Source of the DNA: JBBIPA01 sp037443085 | Lineage (GTDB): Bacteria > Chloroflexota > Dehalococcoidia > GIF9 > UBA5629 | Direction of reading: 5' to 3' | DNA length: 19,268 nt | Assembly (NCBI GenBank): GCA_037443085.1 | Contig: JBBIPA010000036.1 | Coordinates: 1-19,268, forward strand | In this document: in pieces, positions 1 to 6,927 of the stretch | Layout of the letters: each line of letters opens with the position of its first letter | Numbering within the stretch: the first letter of the stretch is position 1 | Translations under genes and position numbers: made by a program | The notes under the pieces: model-generated | The model's input: the letters and a program-made list of their open reading frames with translations, nothing else | Databases searched by the model: none | Told to the model about the DNA's origin: nothing

Positions 1-499
1 ATTGGGCCTTGCCCGCTCTGCGATTTTCACCACTGACGGCTTGGTCTTTGTGTATCGCTTGTTGATACTGCGGTAGAGTGAACTATTGCGCAGGTTGCAA
101 AGATGGGCAACGGATATCTGAGAGATACCTTTGAATTCAGTATGCCCGTATACTTCCCATTCCCGCTCCATAACCTTCTTCGTAGCTGGTCCGCTCAAAA
201 AGTCATGTAATTCATCGGTCCTGGCCAGAAGAGCAATGTCTCTTGTAGTGTACTTGGTGGGAAAGCGCCTTCTGTGAGAATCTGCCTTCCTGTGCCCGGG
301 AATATCCGCTCATTTTCTCAATATATTGTCGAATTACTCCTTTCTCAGATTTGCTGAGCCGCTGATAGGTAAACCGTACCAGCACCTTCTCAATCCAGCG
401 GTACCGTTCTTCAATCGAAAGCCCCTCAAATTCGAGCGGTTTACTGCCTCCAAGAAACTGTTTAACCTGTTCTATTGTTTGAATATCGTCGTCGTTCAT
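1..499 (-). pseudogene. DDE integrase-type transposase, 5' part, frameshifted, cut by window edge
   Basis: Reading leftward from ATG 499, the protein begins MNDDDIQTIEQVKQFLGG and runs through an N-terminal helix-turn-helix-like region to YRWIEKVLVRFTYQRLSK and GYSRAQ (near 300). The same frame then gives unrelated residues and stops near 212. In another frame, coding continues without a stop from about 300 to base 1 (RRRFPTKYTTRDIALLAR, LHDFLSGPATKKVMEREW, ISVAHLCNLRNSSLYRSI). These segments are typical of the linker that precedes the integrase catalytic core in this transposase family. Members I know carry roughly twenty more residues between GYSRAQ and the arginine-rich segment, so the lesion looks like a small deletion plus frameshift. 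The catalytic DDE core would lie beyond base 1 and cannot be seen. A second in-frame ATG at 511 is possible, but 499 matches the family start better. Probably non-functional. Confidence 0.75.
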
Positions 500-542
500 G
501 ATCAGTTGCATGTCCCAATCATAAACGAGATGCCCTTAGCTG

Positions 543-599
543 TTCAGGCTCATCCTGTGTTAGAAATCGATATCCCTTTCAGGCTCATTTTGTATTGGA
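543..599. repeat. Pair of 22-bp direct repeats, probable transposon-end repeats
   Basis: Bases 543-564 and 578-599 are near-identical 22-mers, both beginning TTCAGGCTCAT and differing at four positions, with a 35-bp period. They lie just upstream of the broken transposase. Tandem subterminal repeats of this kind are typical transposase-binding sites at element ends, so they probably mark the element's right end, which would lie at or just beyond 600. The exact tip and target-site duplication are not identified. Confidence 0.45.
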
Positions 600-742
600 A
601 GAGACTCACCTTGTCGCAGGTACTCCCATTGTGCTATGATATCCTCTGATTTAGTACCCGAAGCCTGATTTTCTATTGTTCGCAAAAGCGAATGGTCAAG
701 TATATAGTGCTGCATATTGCAGCTCCCACGGCAAAACCACAC
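560..742 (-). CDS. Small hypothetical ORF (60 codons), doubtful
   Basis: This is an open frame of 60 codons with an internal alternative start at 715 (MQHYILDHSLLRTIENQ). I do not recognise the product. It has no membrane segment or obvious motif. Its 3' end runs into the direct repeats of the transposon end, so the last dozen residues may come from the mobile element, and the frame could be the stump of a host gene interrupted by insertion. No convincing ribosome binding site is visible. It also lies divergently within the likely control region of the transhydroxylase operon, which further weakens the case. Confidence 0.2.
   Translation of the reverse strand: MWFCRGSCNMQHYILDHSLLRTIENQASGTKSEDIIAQWEYLRQGESLPIQNEPERDIDF
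676..723 (+). promoter_or_regulatory. Putative promoter/operator region of the transhydroxylase operon
   Basis: Two short perfect inverted repeats lie here: TTCGC-AAAA-GCGAA at 679-692 and GCTGCA-TAT-TGCAGC at 709-723. Between them is a TATATA box (701-706) with a weak TTGTTC upstream (676-681, 19-bp spacing). The layout suggests a -10 box flanked by operator half-sites about 60 bp ahead of the athL start. The promoter match is weak; the palindromes are plain in the sequence but their role is inferred. Confidence 0.35.
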
Positions 743-768
743 GTAGATAAATAGAAAGGGGGATTTTT

Positions 769-3291
769 ATGTCCGAGCAGGTATTCACCAGTTGCACCGT
801 CGGCGGTGCCATCTCGGTCTACGTCAAAGACGGCAAAATCGTCAGGGTCAGGCCCATTGTCATCGATGAGAAGGACATGAAGCCATGGACTATCGAGGCC
901 AAGGGCAAGAAGTTTTCCCCCCCCAAAAAGGTGAAAACAGCGCCCTTCGCCATGACCGAACGCATCAGGGTCTATTCTGAAGAGCGTATCAGGTACCCCA
1001 TGAAGCGGGTCGACTTTGACCCCAACAGCAAGGACCGGCGCACGCAAAACCGGGGCAAGTCCGGTTACGAGCGCATTAGCTGGGATGAGGCGATTAATAT
1101 CGTCGCCGGTGAAATCAAGAGAATCAGGGAGACCTACGGTCCTGAAGCCGTCACCGGCATCACCTCATCGCATCATAACTGGGGGACGATGGGCTATAAA
1201 ACCGGTCCCTTCATGCGTTTCCTGGGCTCTCTGGGCTTTAGCTTTGTATTTGATAACCCCGATAGCTGGGAAGGCTTTCACTTCGGCGCCATACATACCT
1301 ATGGCTATTTCTGGAGATTGGGCTGTCCCGAGCCTTATGATATGCTTGAGGATACTCTGAAGAATGCCGAGATGGTGGTGTACTGGTCGAATGACCCGGC
1401 TGCTACCTGGGGCACCTATACCGGTGGCGAGTCGCAGATATGGCGGCTCTGGACCAGGGAGGCTGGTATCAAGCAGGTGTTCATTGACCCCTTCTGCAAT
1501 TATGCTGCTTCTACTATTGGTGATAAGTGGATTGCGCCCAAGGTGGGTACAGACCTGGCTATGGCATTTGCCATTGCTTATGTCTGGATCAAGGATGGCA
1601 GCTATGATAAAAAGTTTGTTGATGGCCGCACCGTAGGATTTGAGCAGTTCCGAGACTATGTGCTGGGCAAAGAGGATAAGGTGCCCAAGACGCCGCAATG
1701 GGCGGAGAAAATCTGCGGCGTGCCGGCGCGGCAAATTACAGCCCTGGCTAAGGAATGGGCGTCCAAGCGAACCATTCTCTCCTGCGGCGTGCGCGGGGGC
1801 TTTGGCGGTGCCATGCGCCTGGCATACGGACATGAATGGGCCAGGCTGATGGTGCTGCTCGCAGCGATGCAGGGTCTGGGCAGTCCTGGTTCCGGCATGT
1901 GGGGCGGTGGCATGGGAGGGCCATTTGATGGCAACTTCTTCTTCCCCGGCTATGCTGATGTTGATGGCAGGTTGTTCAGTACCCGCGCTGCCAATAAACA
2001 AATTAACAACCCGGTGCAGCAACGCCTCTACCGGCTGTTTGTCCCTGAGTGCTTCACGAACCCGCCTGTTGAGTGGATTGGCGAAGGCTTCTGCGGTCAG
2101 TCGATAGAGCAGCAGCTCAAGCCTTATAAATATCCACTGGAAGGCAAATCTGAAGTTAAGATGTTTTACCGCTACGGCAGTTCCTTCATCGGCACCATGA
2201 CCGAAACCAACCGCTGGGTGAAGGCATACCAGAGCCCCAAGCTGGAATTCCTGGTCAACCAGGACTGCTGGTGGGGTGGTGAGACCAAGTTTGCCGATAT
2301 CATCCTGCCGGCATGCACCAATCTGGAGCGAGATGACATCGCCGAGTTCGGCAATGCCGGTGGCTATTCTGCACATGGCAGCAGCGGCGCCAACTGGCGA
2401 ATTATCGTCAGACAGAAAAAGTGCATCGAGCCGCTGTATGAATCCAAATCCGATTACCAGATATTCGGCCTGCTTGCCGAAAAGCTGGGGGTTAAGGATG
2501 ATTATACCGATGGTGGCAAGACCGAGATGGACTGGGTGAAACGATACTTCGAGATATCTGACCTGCCCAAGCGCATCTCCTGGGAGGAATTCGATAAGAA
2601 AGGTTACTACGTGGTGCCGGTGCCGGATAATTACAAGCCCACTCCGGCATATCGCTGGTTCTACGAGGGCAGACCCTGTGATACCCCTGACTACCTGAAT
2701 CCCAAGAGAAATACCGATAAGGCTCACGAGCTTTCCAGTTACAGCGGCAAGATAGAGTTTGTTTCCCAGAGCCTTGCCAAGCATTTACCTGATGATAAAG
2801 AGCGGCCGCCTATGCCGCGTTATATCGATAGCTGGGAAGGTCCGGCATCGCCGCTGGCTAAGAAGTATCCGCTGCAATTGATGTCACCGCATCCCCGCTA
2901 CTCCTTCCATACCCATTACGATACCCACAGCTCATGGCTGAAGGAGATTCCGGGGCATCGCATCATCATCGATGGCTATGCCTACTGGACGGTGCGGATT
3001 CATCCCTCCGATGCCGAGCCCAGGGGAATCAGCAATGGCGATGTCGTCAGGTTGTATAATGACCGTGGCTCCGTGCTGGGCGCAGCCTTTATCACCGAGC
3101 GCTGCAAGCCGGGCGTGGTGCACAGCTACTGCTCCTCGATTAAATATGACCCCCTGGAGCCGGGCAAGCCGTATTCCACGGATAAAGGTGGCTGCGTCAA
3201 CCTGCTTACCTCGGTGAGAACGTTATCCAAGAATGCGCCGGGAATGGCGCCTAACTCCTGCTTGATTGAAATTGAGAAATGGGAGGCATAA
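769..3291 (+). CDS. athL: Pyrogallol:phloroglucinol transhydroxylase, large (molybdopterin) subunit
   Basis: Large DMSO-reductase-family molybdopterin enzyme, 840 aa, inferred to move a hydroxyl group between pyrogallol and phloroglucinol using 1,2,3,5-tetrahydroxybenzene as co-substrate. It has no CxxCxxxC motif at the N terminus (only Cys9), so no Fe-S cluster, and no twin-arginine signal, so cytoplasmic. Both match the Pelobacter acidigallici transhydroxylase (about 875 aa). The active-site residues I recall from that structure (His144, Tyr152, Asp174, Trp176, Tyr404) all appear with a constant offset of nine: His135 and Tyr143 in SSHHNWGTMGY, Asp165 and Trp167 in NPDSW, Tyr395 in FFPGY. 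The molybdopterin-binding domain at the C terminus (about 700-840) is intact. ATG 769 follows AAAGGGGG at good spacing. The Fe-S subunit starts 5 bp after the stop. The alternative is a related molybdo-hydroxylase acting on another phenol. Confidence 0.85.
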   Translation: MSEQVFTSCTVGGAISVYVKDGKIVRVRPIVIDEKDMKPWTIEAKGKKFSPPKKVKTAPFAMTERIRVYSEERIRYPMKRVDFDPNSKDRRTQNRGKSGYERISWDEAINIVAGEIKRIRETYGPEAVTGITSSHHNWGTMGYKTGPFMRFLGSLGFSFVFDNPDSWEGFHFGAIHTYGYFWRLGCPEPYDMLEDTLKNAEMVVYWSNDPAATWGTYTGGESQIWRLWTREAGIKQVFIDPFCNYAASTIGDKWIAPKVGTDLAMAFAIAYVWIKDGSYDKKFVDGRTVGFEQFRDYVLGKEDKVPKTPQWAEKICGVPARQITALAKEWASKRTILSCGVRGGFGGAMRLAYGHEWARLMVLLAAMQGLGSPGSGMWGGGMGGPFDGNFFFPGYADVDGRLFSTRAANKQINNPVQQRLYRLFVPECFTNPPVEWIGEGFCGQSIEQQLKPYKYPLEGKSEVKMFYRYGSSFIGTMTETNRWVKAYQSPKLEFLVNQDCWWGGETKFADIILPACTNLERDDIAEFGNAGGYSAHGSSGANWRIIVRQKKCIEPLYESKSDYQIFGLLAEKLGVKDDYTDGGKTEMDWVKRYFEISDLPKRISWEEFDKKGYYVVPVPDNYKPTPAYRWFYEGRPCDTPDYLNPKRNTDKAHELSSYSGKIEFVSQSLAKHLPDDKERPPMPRYIDSWEGPASPLAKKYPLQLMSPHPRYSFHTHYDTHSSWLKEIPGHRIIIDGYAYWTVRIHPSDAEPRGISNGDVVRLYNDRGSVLGAAFITERCKPGVVHSYCSSIKYDPLEPGKPYSTDKGGCVNLLTSVRTLSKNAPGMAPNSCLIEIEKWEA

Positions 3292-3296
3292 CTGAA

Positions 3297-4148
3297 ATGA
3301 CAAAGAAATACGGAATGGTTATCGACATCACCAAATGCAACGGCTGCTACAACTGCTTTTTATCCTGCCGAGATGAGCACTGCGGCAATGACTATCTACC
3401 GTACGCGGCGTCACAGCCCATGCAGGGGCACTTCTGGATGCGTGTCATTGAGAAAGAGCGTGGCAAGTACCCCAAGGTGAAGGTAGCCTATACGGCGATA
3501 CCGTGTATGCAGTGTGAGACGCCGACCTGCGTGGCGGCTTCGATGAATGGCGGCGCTTATCAGCGGGATGACGGTATAGTAATCATCGACCCGGCCAAGG
3601 CGGTAGGGCAGAAAGAGATTGTGAACTCCTGCCCGTACCGGGTGATTTACTGGAATGAAGAGAAGCGCCTGCCGCAGAAATGCACCTTCTGTGCACATCT
3701 GCTGGACCAGGGCTGGAAAGAACCGCGCTGCGTGGAAGCCTGTCCTACCGGCGCACTGATATTCGGCGACCTTAACGACCCTAACAGCGAGGTAGCCAAA
3801 CTGGTAGCCGGTGGCCAGACCGAGGCATTGCACCCTGAATACGAATTAAAACCGAAGGTGAAATACATCGGTTTGCCCAAGCGGTTCGTTGCTGGCGAGG
3901 TGGTGTTCAAGGATAAACAGGATGAATGTGCCGAGGGAGTGAAGGTGACGCTCAAGGGTGATGGCGTGGAGAAGACTATCAAGACGGATAACTACGGTGA
4001 GTTTGAATTTGAGGGATTGGCAGTGGACAGGCCGTACACGGTGACCATTGAACATAAGGGGTACGCGGTTAAGAAAATCAAGGCGAAGACCAAGGTGGAT
4101 GTATACCTGGGTGAGATACTGCTAAGCAAGGCTGTTGCTAAGAAGTAG
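3297..4148 (+). CDS. athS: Transhydroxylase small subunit: three [4Fe-4S] clusters plus C-terminal beta-domain
   Basis: Electron-transfer partner of the large subunit, 283 aa. Cysteines for three [4Fe-4S] clusters are visible: C14/C17/C20/C24 (KCNGCYNCFLSC), C70/C73/C78 with C112 (CMQCETPTC, NSCPYR), and C129/C132/C145/C149 (CTFC, CVEACPTGA). The usual CxxxCP after the second motif is replaced by AASMNG, so the fourth cluster of typical DMSO-reductase beta subunits is missing, as in transhydroxylase. Residues about 190-283 form a Cna-B/transthyretin-like beta domain (GEVVFKD, GVKVTLKGDG, GEFEFEGL), which is characteristic of the transhydroxylase small subunit. ATG 3297 is chosen because GGGAGG (3281-3286) sits ten bases upstream; an upstream in-frame ATG at 3279 overlaps the athL end and lacks such a site. 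Co-transcribed with athL. Confidence 0.88.
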   Translation: MTKKYGMVIDITKCNGCYNCFLSCRDEHCGNDYLPYAASQPMQGHFWMRVIEKERGKYPKVKVAYTAIPCMQCETPTCVAASMNGGAYQRDDGIVIIDPAKAVGQKEIVNSCPYRVIYWNEEKRLPQKCTFCAHLLDQGWKEPRCVEACPTGALIFGDLNDPNSEVAKLVAGGQTEALHPEYELKPKVKYIGLPKRFVAGEVVFKDKQDECAEGVKVTLKGDGVEKTIKTDNYGEFEFEGLAVDRPYTVTIEHKGYAVKKIKAKTKVDVYLGEILLSKAVAKK

Positions 4149-4152
4149 TACT

Positions 4153-4180
4153 GTAGGGGCGATTCATGAATCGCCCCTAC
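4153..4180. repeat. Perfect 28-bp palindrome (REP-like)
   Basis: Bases 4153-4166 (GTAGGGGCGATTCA) are followed directly by their exact reverse complement (4167-4180). It lies 4 bp after the athS stop and 30 bp before the next gene. A further GTAGGGG copy begins at 4194. Palindromes of the GTAGGGGCG..CGCCCCTAC type are, in my experience, dispersed intergenic repeats in many environmental genomes. In RNA it would fold into a long hairpin, with only a weak run of T (GTTTTC) after it, so it may partly attenuate transcription or stabilise the upstream message. Confidence 0.75.
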
Positions 4181-4210
4181 GAGTTTTCGTCATGTAGGGG
4201 GTGACCTTCC

Positions 4211-4987
4211 ATGGATGACATGTACAGGTTAGATGGTAAAGTGGCTGTGGTTATCGGCGGCGCTGGTGGACTGGGTGAACCTATCGCCAAGGGTTTTGCC
4301 CGCCGCGGAGCCAGGGTGGCTGTGGCCAGCCGCCGGCTGGACGCTGTACAGGAGGTCGCCAAAAAGATTCAACAGGAGACATCATCGGATGCCGCTGGCT
4401 TCCAGGTGGACGCTACCGATGAGAAGAGCGTCATTAAGTTGAAGGAACAGGTTCTGGCCAAATTCGGCACTGTTGATATTTTAATGAATGCCCATGGCAC
4501 CAGCATCAAGAATCCTGCTGCGGAATTTCCCGTGGATATCTGGAACCAGCAGTTTGCCCTTAATTGTCTGGCCGTGATGCTGCCCTGCCGTGAATTCGGC
4601 AAGATTATGATAGAGAAGAAAAAGGGCAAGATAATCAATATGTCGTCAATCAGGGGCACCCGGGCGACGCTATGGGGTGGCAATACTGGTTACAGCGCCA
4701 GCAAGGGTGCTGTGGATATGTATACCAAGGCGCTGGCGTCCGAGTGGGCACCATATAATATCAATGTCAATGCTATCGCACCCACCATCATCAGGACACC
4801 GCTCACCGAGGCGCTGGGCATATTAAGCGAGGAACATCTGAAGAAGTACCTGGCCAATGTGCCCTTAAAGCGGATAGGCGAACCTGAAGATATGGTGGGG
4901 CTGGCGACATTCCTGGCTTGCGAGGAATCTGATTACATGACCGGTCAAATATTTTATCTTGACGGCGGCCTGACCGCGGTAGGATGA
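4211..4987 (+). CDS. SDR-family reductase, candidate phloroglucinol reductase (NADPH type)
   Basis: Classical short-chain dehydrogenase/reductase, 258 aa. It has a glycine-rich nucleotide loop (VIGGAGGLGEP, 15-24), a NAHG motif at 93-96, and the catalytic set Asn118, Ser146, Tyr161 and Lys165 (YSASK). After the second strand it reads ASRR (39-42), with no acidic residue and two arginines, which favours NADPH. Phloroglucinol reductases of acetogens and clostridia are NADPH-dependent SDRs. Together with the transhydroxylase upstream and the cyclohydrolase downstream, this makes reduction of phloroglucinol to dihydrophloroglucinol the best guess. Ser146-Tyr161 spacing is two residues longer than in FabG, a trait shared with the second SDR at 6928. 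ATG 4211 follows an AGGGGG site. An alternative is another ketone/alcohol dehydrogenase; family certain, substrate inferred. Confidence 0.8.
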   Translation: MDDMYRLDGKVAVVIGGAGGLGEPIAKGFARRGARVAVASRRLDAVQEVAKKIQQETSSDAAGFQVDATDEKSVIKLKEQVLAKFGTVDILMNAHGTSIKNPAAEFPVDIWNQQFALNCLAVMLPCREFGKIMIEKKKGKIINMSSIRGTRATLWGGNTGYSASKGAVDMYTKALASEWAPYNINVNAIAPTIIRTPLTEALGILSEEHLKKYLANVPLKRIGEPEDMVGLATFLACEESDYMTGQIFYLDGGLTAVG

Positions 4988-5003
4988 GATTGGTCAATGA
5001 CTA

Positions 5004-5032
5004 TTGCTTGTAACAAATTACAGTAGTATAAT
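5004..5032 (+). promoter_or_regulatory. Sigma70-type promoter upstream of the cyclohydrolase
   Basis: A perfect -10 box TATAAT at 5027-5032 is preceded by TTGCTT at 5004-5009 with the ideal 17-bp spacer. Transcription would begin near 5039, leaving a leader of about 170 nt ahead of ATG 5213. The -35 match is only partial (TTG). This would make genes from 5213 onward a second transcription unit. Confidence 0.6.
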
Positions 5033-5046
5033 AAAGTCTGTTTTTA

Positions 5047-5100
5047 TTTCGCTAGTTTCGTGGAACAGGGGTTTTTTACGAAATTAGTACGAGAACGAAA
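5047..5100 (+). promoter_or_regulatory. Structured 5' leader element, nested stems
   Basis: CTAGTTTCGT (5052-5061) pairs with ACGAAATTAG (5078-5087), ten pairs including one G-U, around a 16-nt loop. TTTCG (5047-5051) can close an outer stem with CGAAA (5096-5100). The outer stem borders a Shine-Dalgarno-like AAAGGAGG (5098-5105). I do not recognise a known riboswitch class. It may be a cis-regulatory RNA or a protein-binding site. Confidence 0.4.
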
Positions 5101-5139
5101 GGAGGGATGGTTATCGCACTAACGTAGCGTGTGTTCTCT

Positions 5140-5158
5140 GCGGGCAGGTTAAGCCCGC
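5140..5158 (+). terminator. Terminator-like hairpin in the leader (possible attenuator)
   Basis: GCGGGC (5140-5145) pairs perfectly with GCCCGC (5153-5158) around a 7-nt loop and is followed by ATGTTTTA. It lies between the promoter at 5027 and the cyclohydrolase start at 5213, so it could act as a transcription attenuator. The six-pair stem and interrupted T tract make this tentative. Confidence 0.4.
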
Positions 5159-5212
5159 ATGTTTTATCAATCCAAATTTTGCCAAACACAAAGGAGGAAT
5201 ACAAACAAAAAA

Positions 5213-5995
5213 ATGGCTCAGAAATTTTATAACCTGTCTCAACCTTTCTATTCCGGCGTTCCGCTCTGGCCCTGGCCTACGATGTATGATACTGAAATCA
5301 CCAGAGTCACCTTCCCTGAGTATGCCACGTTCCCCGGCGACCCCAAGAAAGGCCGCGTCAATAAGATGACTACTGTCATCAAGACCAAAATGCATTGTTC
5401 TACCCATATGGATGCCCCGCTGCATGTTCTTGAGGGCGGTCTCAGCATTGACAAAATACCCCTGTCTAGCTGTTATGGCGAGGGTGTAGTCGTCGATATG
5501 CGCTATCTTAAGAAATGGGATGTCATCGGCAAGAAAGACCTGGACAACGCCAAGCCCAAGATCAAAAAAGGCGATTTTGTCGTGGTTAATACCGGCTGGC
5601 ACAAATATTTCCCAACTTATGGTTACACTTTCTTCAATTATTTCCCGGGCTTCTACACCGAAGCCGCAGAGTGGTTTGTGGAACATGAAGTGAAAGCCGT
5701 TGCCATCGATGGTGGAGCAACGGACCATCCCCTGGCTCACGCCCCATTAAAGAAATGGCAACCGAACCTGTGGGAAGAGTACAAGCAGGTAACCGGCAAA
5801 GACTCTGATGAGGAATTCCCCATTTATGAACCCACCCATCTGGCTCTCGCCCAGAATGGCATTCCCGGTATCGAGATAGCCGGAGGCCAGATTGACGAGG
5901 TAACCGGCAAGCGCTGTACCCTGGCTTGTTTCCCCATCAATTTCATAGGTGGAGAAGCTTCGCTGGTGCGGTTAGTGGCCATTGTAGACGAATAA
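5213..5995 (+). CDS. Cyclase-family metal hydrolase, candidate dihydrophloroglucinol cyclohydrolase
   Basis: Member of the cyclase / kynurenine-formamidase-like family (PF04199 type), 260 aa. The signature metal motif HxGTHxDxP appears as HCSTHMDAP (61-69), giving ligands His61, His65 and Asp67; the usual Gly is Ser63. A DGGATDHP segment (166-173) and the later His209 (PTHLAL) and Glu221 (IEIAGG) fit the family's catalytic layout. Enzymes of this family hydrolyse cyclic or amide bonds, and dihydrophloroglucinol cyclohydrolase of fermenting anaerobes belongs here, opening the ring to 3-hydroxy-5-oxohexanoate. Its place between an SDR and a BKACE enzyme supports that role. ATG 5213 was chosen because AAGGAGG (5191-5197) precedes it, though 15 nt away; the ATG at 5159 lies at the end of the leader hairpin and has no binding site. 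It is 19 bp from the next gene. Confidence 0.78.
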   Translation: MAQKFYNLSQPFYSGVPLWPWPTMYDTEITRVTFPEYATFPGDPKKGRVNKMTTVIKTKMHCSTHMDAPLHVLEGGLSIDKIPLSSCYGEGVVVDMRYLKKWDVIGKKDLDNAKPKIKKGDFVVVNTGWHKYFPTYGYTFFNYFPGFYTEAAEWFVEHEVKAVAIDGGATDHPLAHAPLKKWQPNLWEEYKQVTGKDSDEEFPIYEPTHLALAQNGIPGIEIAGGQIDEVTGKRCTLACFPINFIGGEASLVRLVAIVDE

Positions 5996-6014
5996 CTTGT
6001 AAAGATGGAGTGTC

Positions 6015-6881
6015 ATGAGCTATATCAAGCTACCACCTAATAAGGTTATTATTACCGTCGCCCAGACGGGCGCTCTGGTGACCAGGAAGATGAATCCGGC
6101 TATCCCGGAGCAACCGGACGAGATAGCGGCATCAGCGTATGACTGCTATAACGAAGGTGCTGCCATCGTGCATATCCATGCCCGTGATAAGGACGGGGTT
6201 ACCACCGGCAGCGCTGACGTGTTCCGGGAAATTCATGAGAAGATACGGAAAAAGTGCAATCTCATTCTCCAGGACTCTACCGGCGGTGGTGCCAATCTTA
6301 CCATAGAGCAGCGTACCGAGTGCCTGGAAGCCTATCCTGAGATGGCTTCCCTTAACATGGGCACCATGGTGCGCACCATTGGTGAAGCCGCTGGCACCGT
6401 CTTCATGAACACTCGTGCTGATATCGAAGCTTTCGTCAAGCGCATGAATCAGTTTGGCGTGAAGCCGGAGATGGAATGCTACAATCTGGCCATGGTTCAG
6501 GAAGCTGAGCTGCTTATTCGGAAAGGGTTGCTGCCAAAGCCTTATTACGTGGACCTGATACTGAGCATGGCTTATCAGGGAGCGCTTCAATACAGCCCGC
6601 AGTTATTCAATACCTATATCCAGTACTTGCCTGATGACTGCATCTTCAATTCGCTGGGCGTTGGCCCGGCTCAAACCCCGGTGGCAACGCTGGGCATGCT
6701 CTACGGAGGTGCCGTGCGCGTAGGTCTGGAAGATAATATTTACTACGCCAAAGGCGAGCTGGCCAGGAGCAATGCCCAGTTGGTCGCCCGCATTGTCAGA
6801 ATTGCCAGAGAGCTGGGCAAGGAGCCGGCCACGCCTGATGAAGCCAGGCAAATACTGGGATTGCAACCTTTGAAGAAGTAG
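6015..6881 (+). CDS. BKACE-family beta-keto acid cleavage enzyme, candidate triacetate:acetoacetate lyase
   Basis: 288 aa, full length for the beta-keto acid cleavage enzyme family (3-keto-5-aminohexanoate cleavage enzyme, Kce). Zinc ligands are present: His53 and His55 in VHIHAR and Glu239 in RVGLEDN, followed by Asp240. The family condenses a beta-keto acid with acetyl-CoA and splits off acetoacetate. Here the likely reaction is 3,5-dioxohexanoate + acetyl-CoA giving acetoacetate + acetoacetyl-CoA. By recalled alignment to Kce, the Glu14 that contacts the amino group of the lysine-pathway substrate is Leu21 here (TGALVTR versus TGAETTR), which argues against 3-keto-5-aminohexanoate and for an uncharged side chain. 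No other lysine fermentation genes are nearby. ATG 6015 follows GGAG at 5 nt. Expected to be cytoplasmic. Confidence 0.82.
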   Translation: MSYIKLPPNKVIITVAQTGALVTRKMNPAIPEQPDEIAASAYDCYNEGAAIVHIHARDKDGVTTGSADVFREIHEKIRKKCNLILQDSTGGGANLTIEQRTECLEAYPEMASLNMGTMVRTIGEAAGTVFMNTRADIEAFVKRMNQFGVKPEMECYNLAMVQEAELLIRKGLLPKPYYVDLILSMAYQGALQYSPQLFNTYIQYLPDDCIFNSLGVGPAQTPVATLGMLYGGAVRVGLEDNIYYAKGELARSNAQLVARIVRIARELGKEPATPDEARQILGLQPLKK

Positions 6882-6927
6882 GCTGAAGCTGCGATTTGGT
6901 ACATTAGTGAAATGGAGGTGACTCAAC

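Noticed and set aside
1165..2784. Long 539-codon minus-strand frame opposite athL
   Set aside because: It is antisense to a clearly conserved enzyme with intact active site, and its translation has no recognisable motif; it arises from codon bias of athL.
5107..5127. Six-codon leader peptide (MVIALT) in the cyclohydrolase leader
   Set aside because: The ATG lies only one base after GGAGG, too close for normal initiation, and the peptide has no telling codon run. Kept only as part of the leader observation.
6015..6881. Lysine fermentation (3-keto-5-aminohexanoate cleavage) as the role of the BKACE gene
   Set aside because: The amino-binding Glu is replaced by Leu, and no aminomutase or 3,5-diaminohexanoate dehydrogenase gene is nearby.
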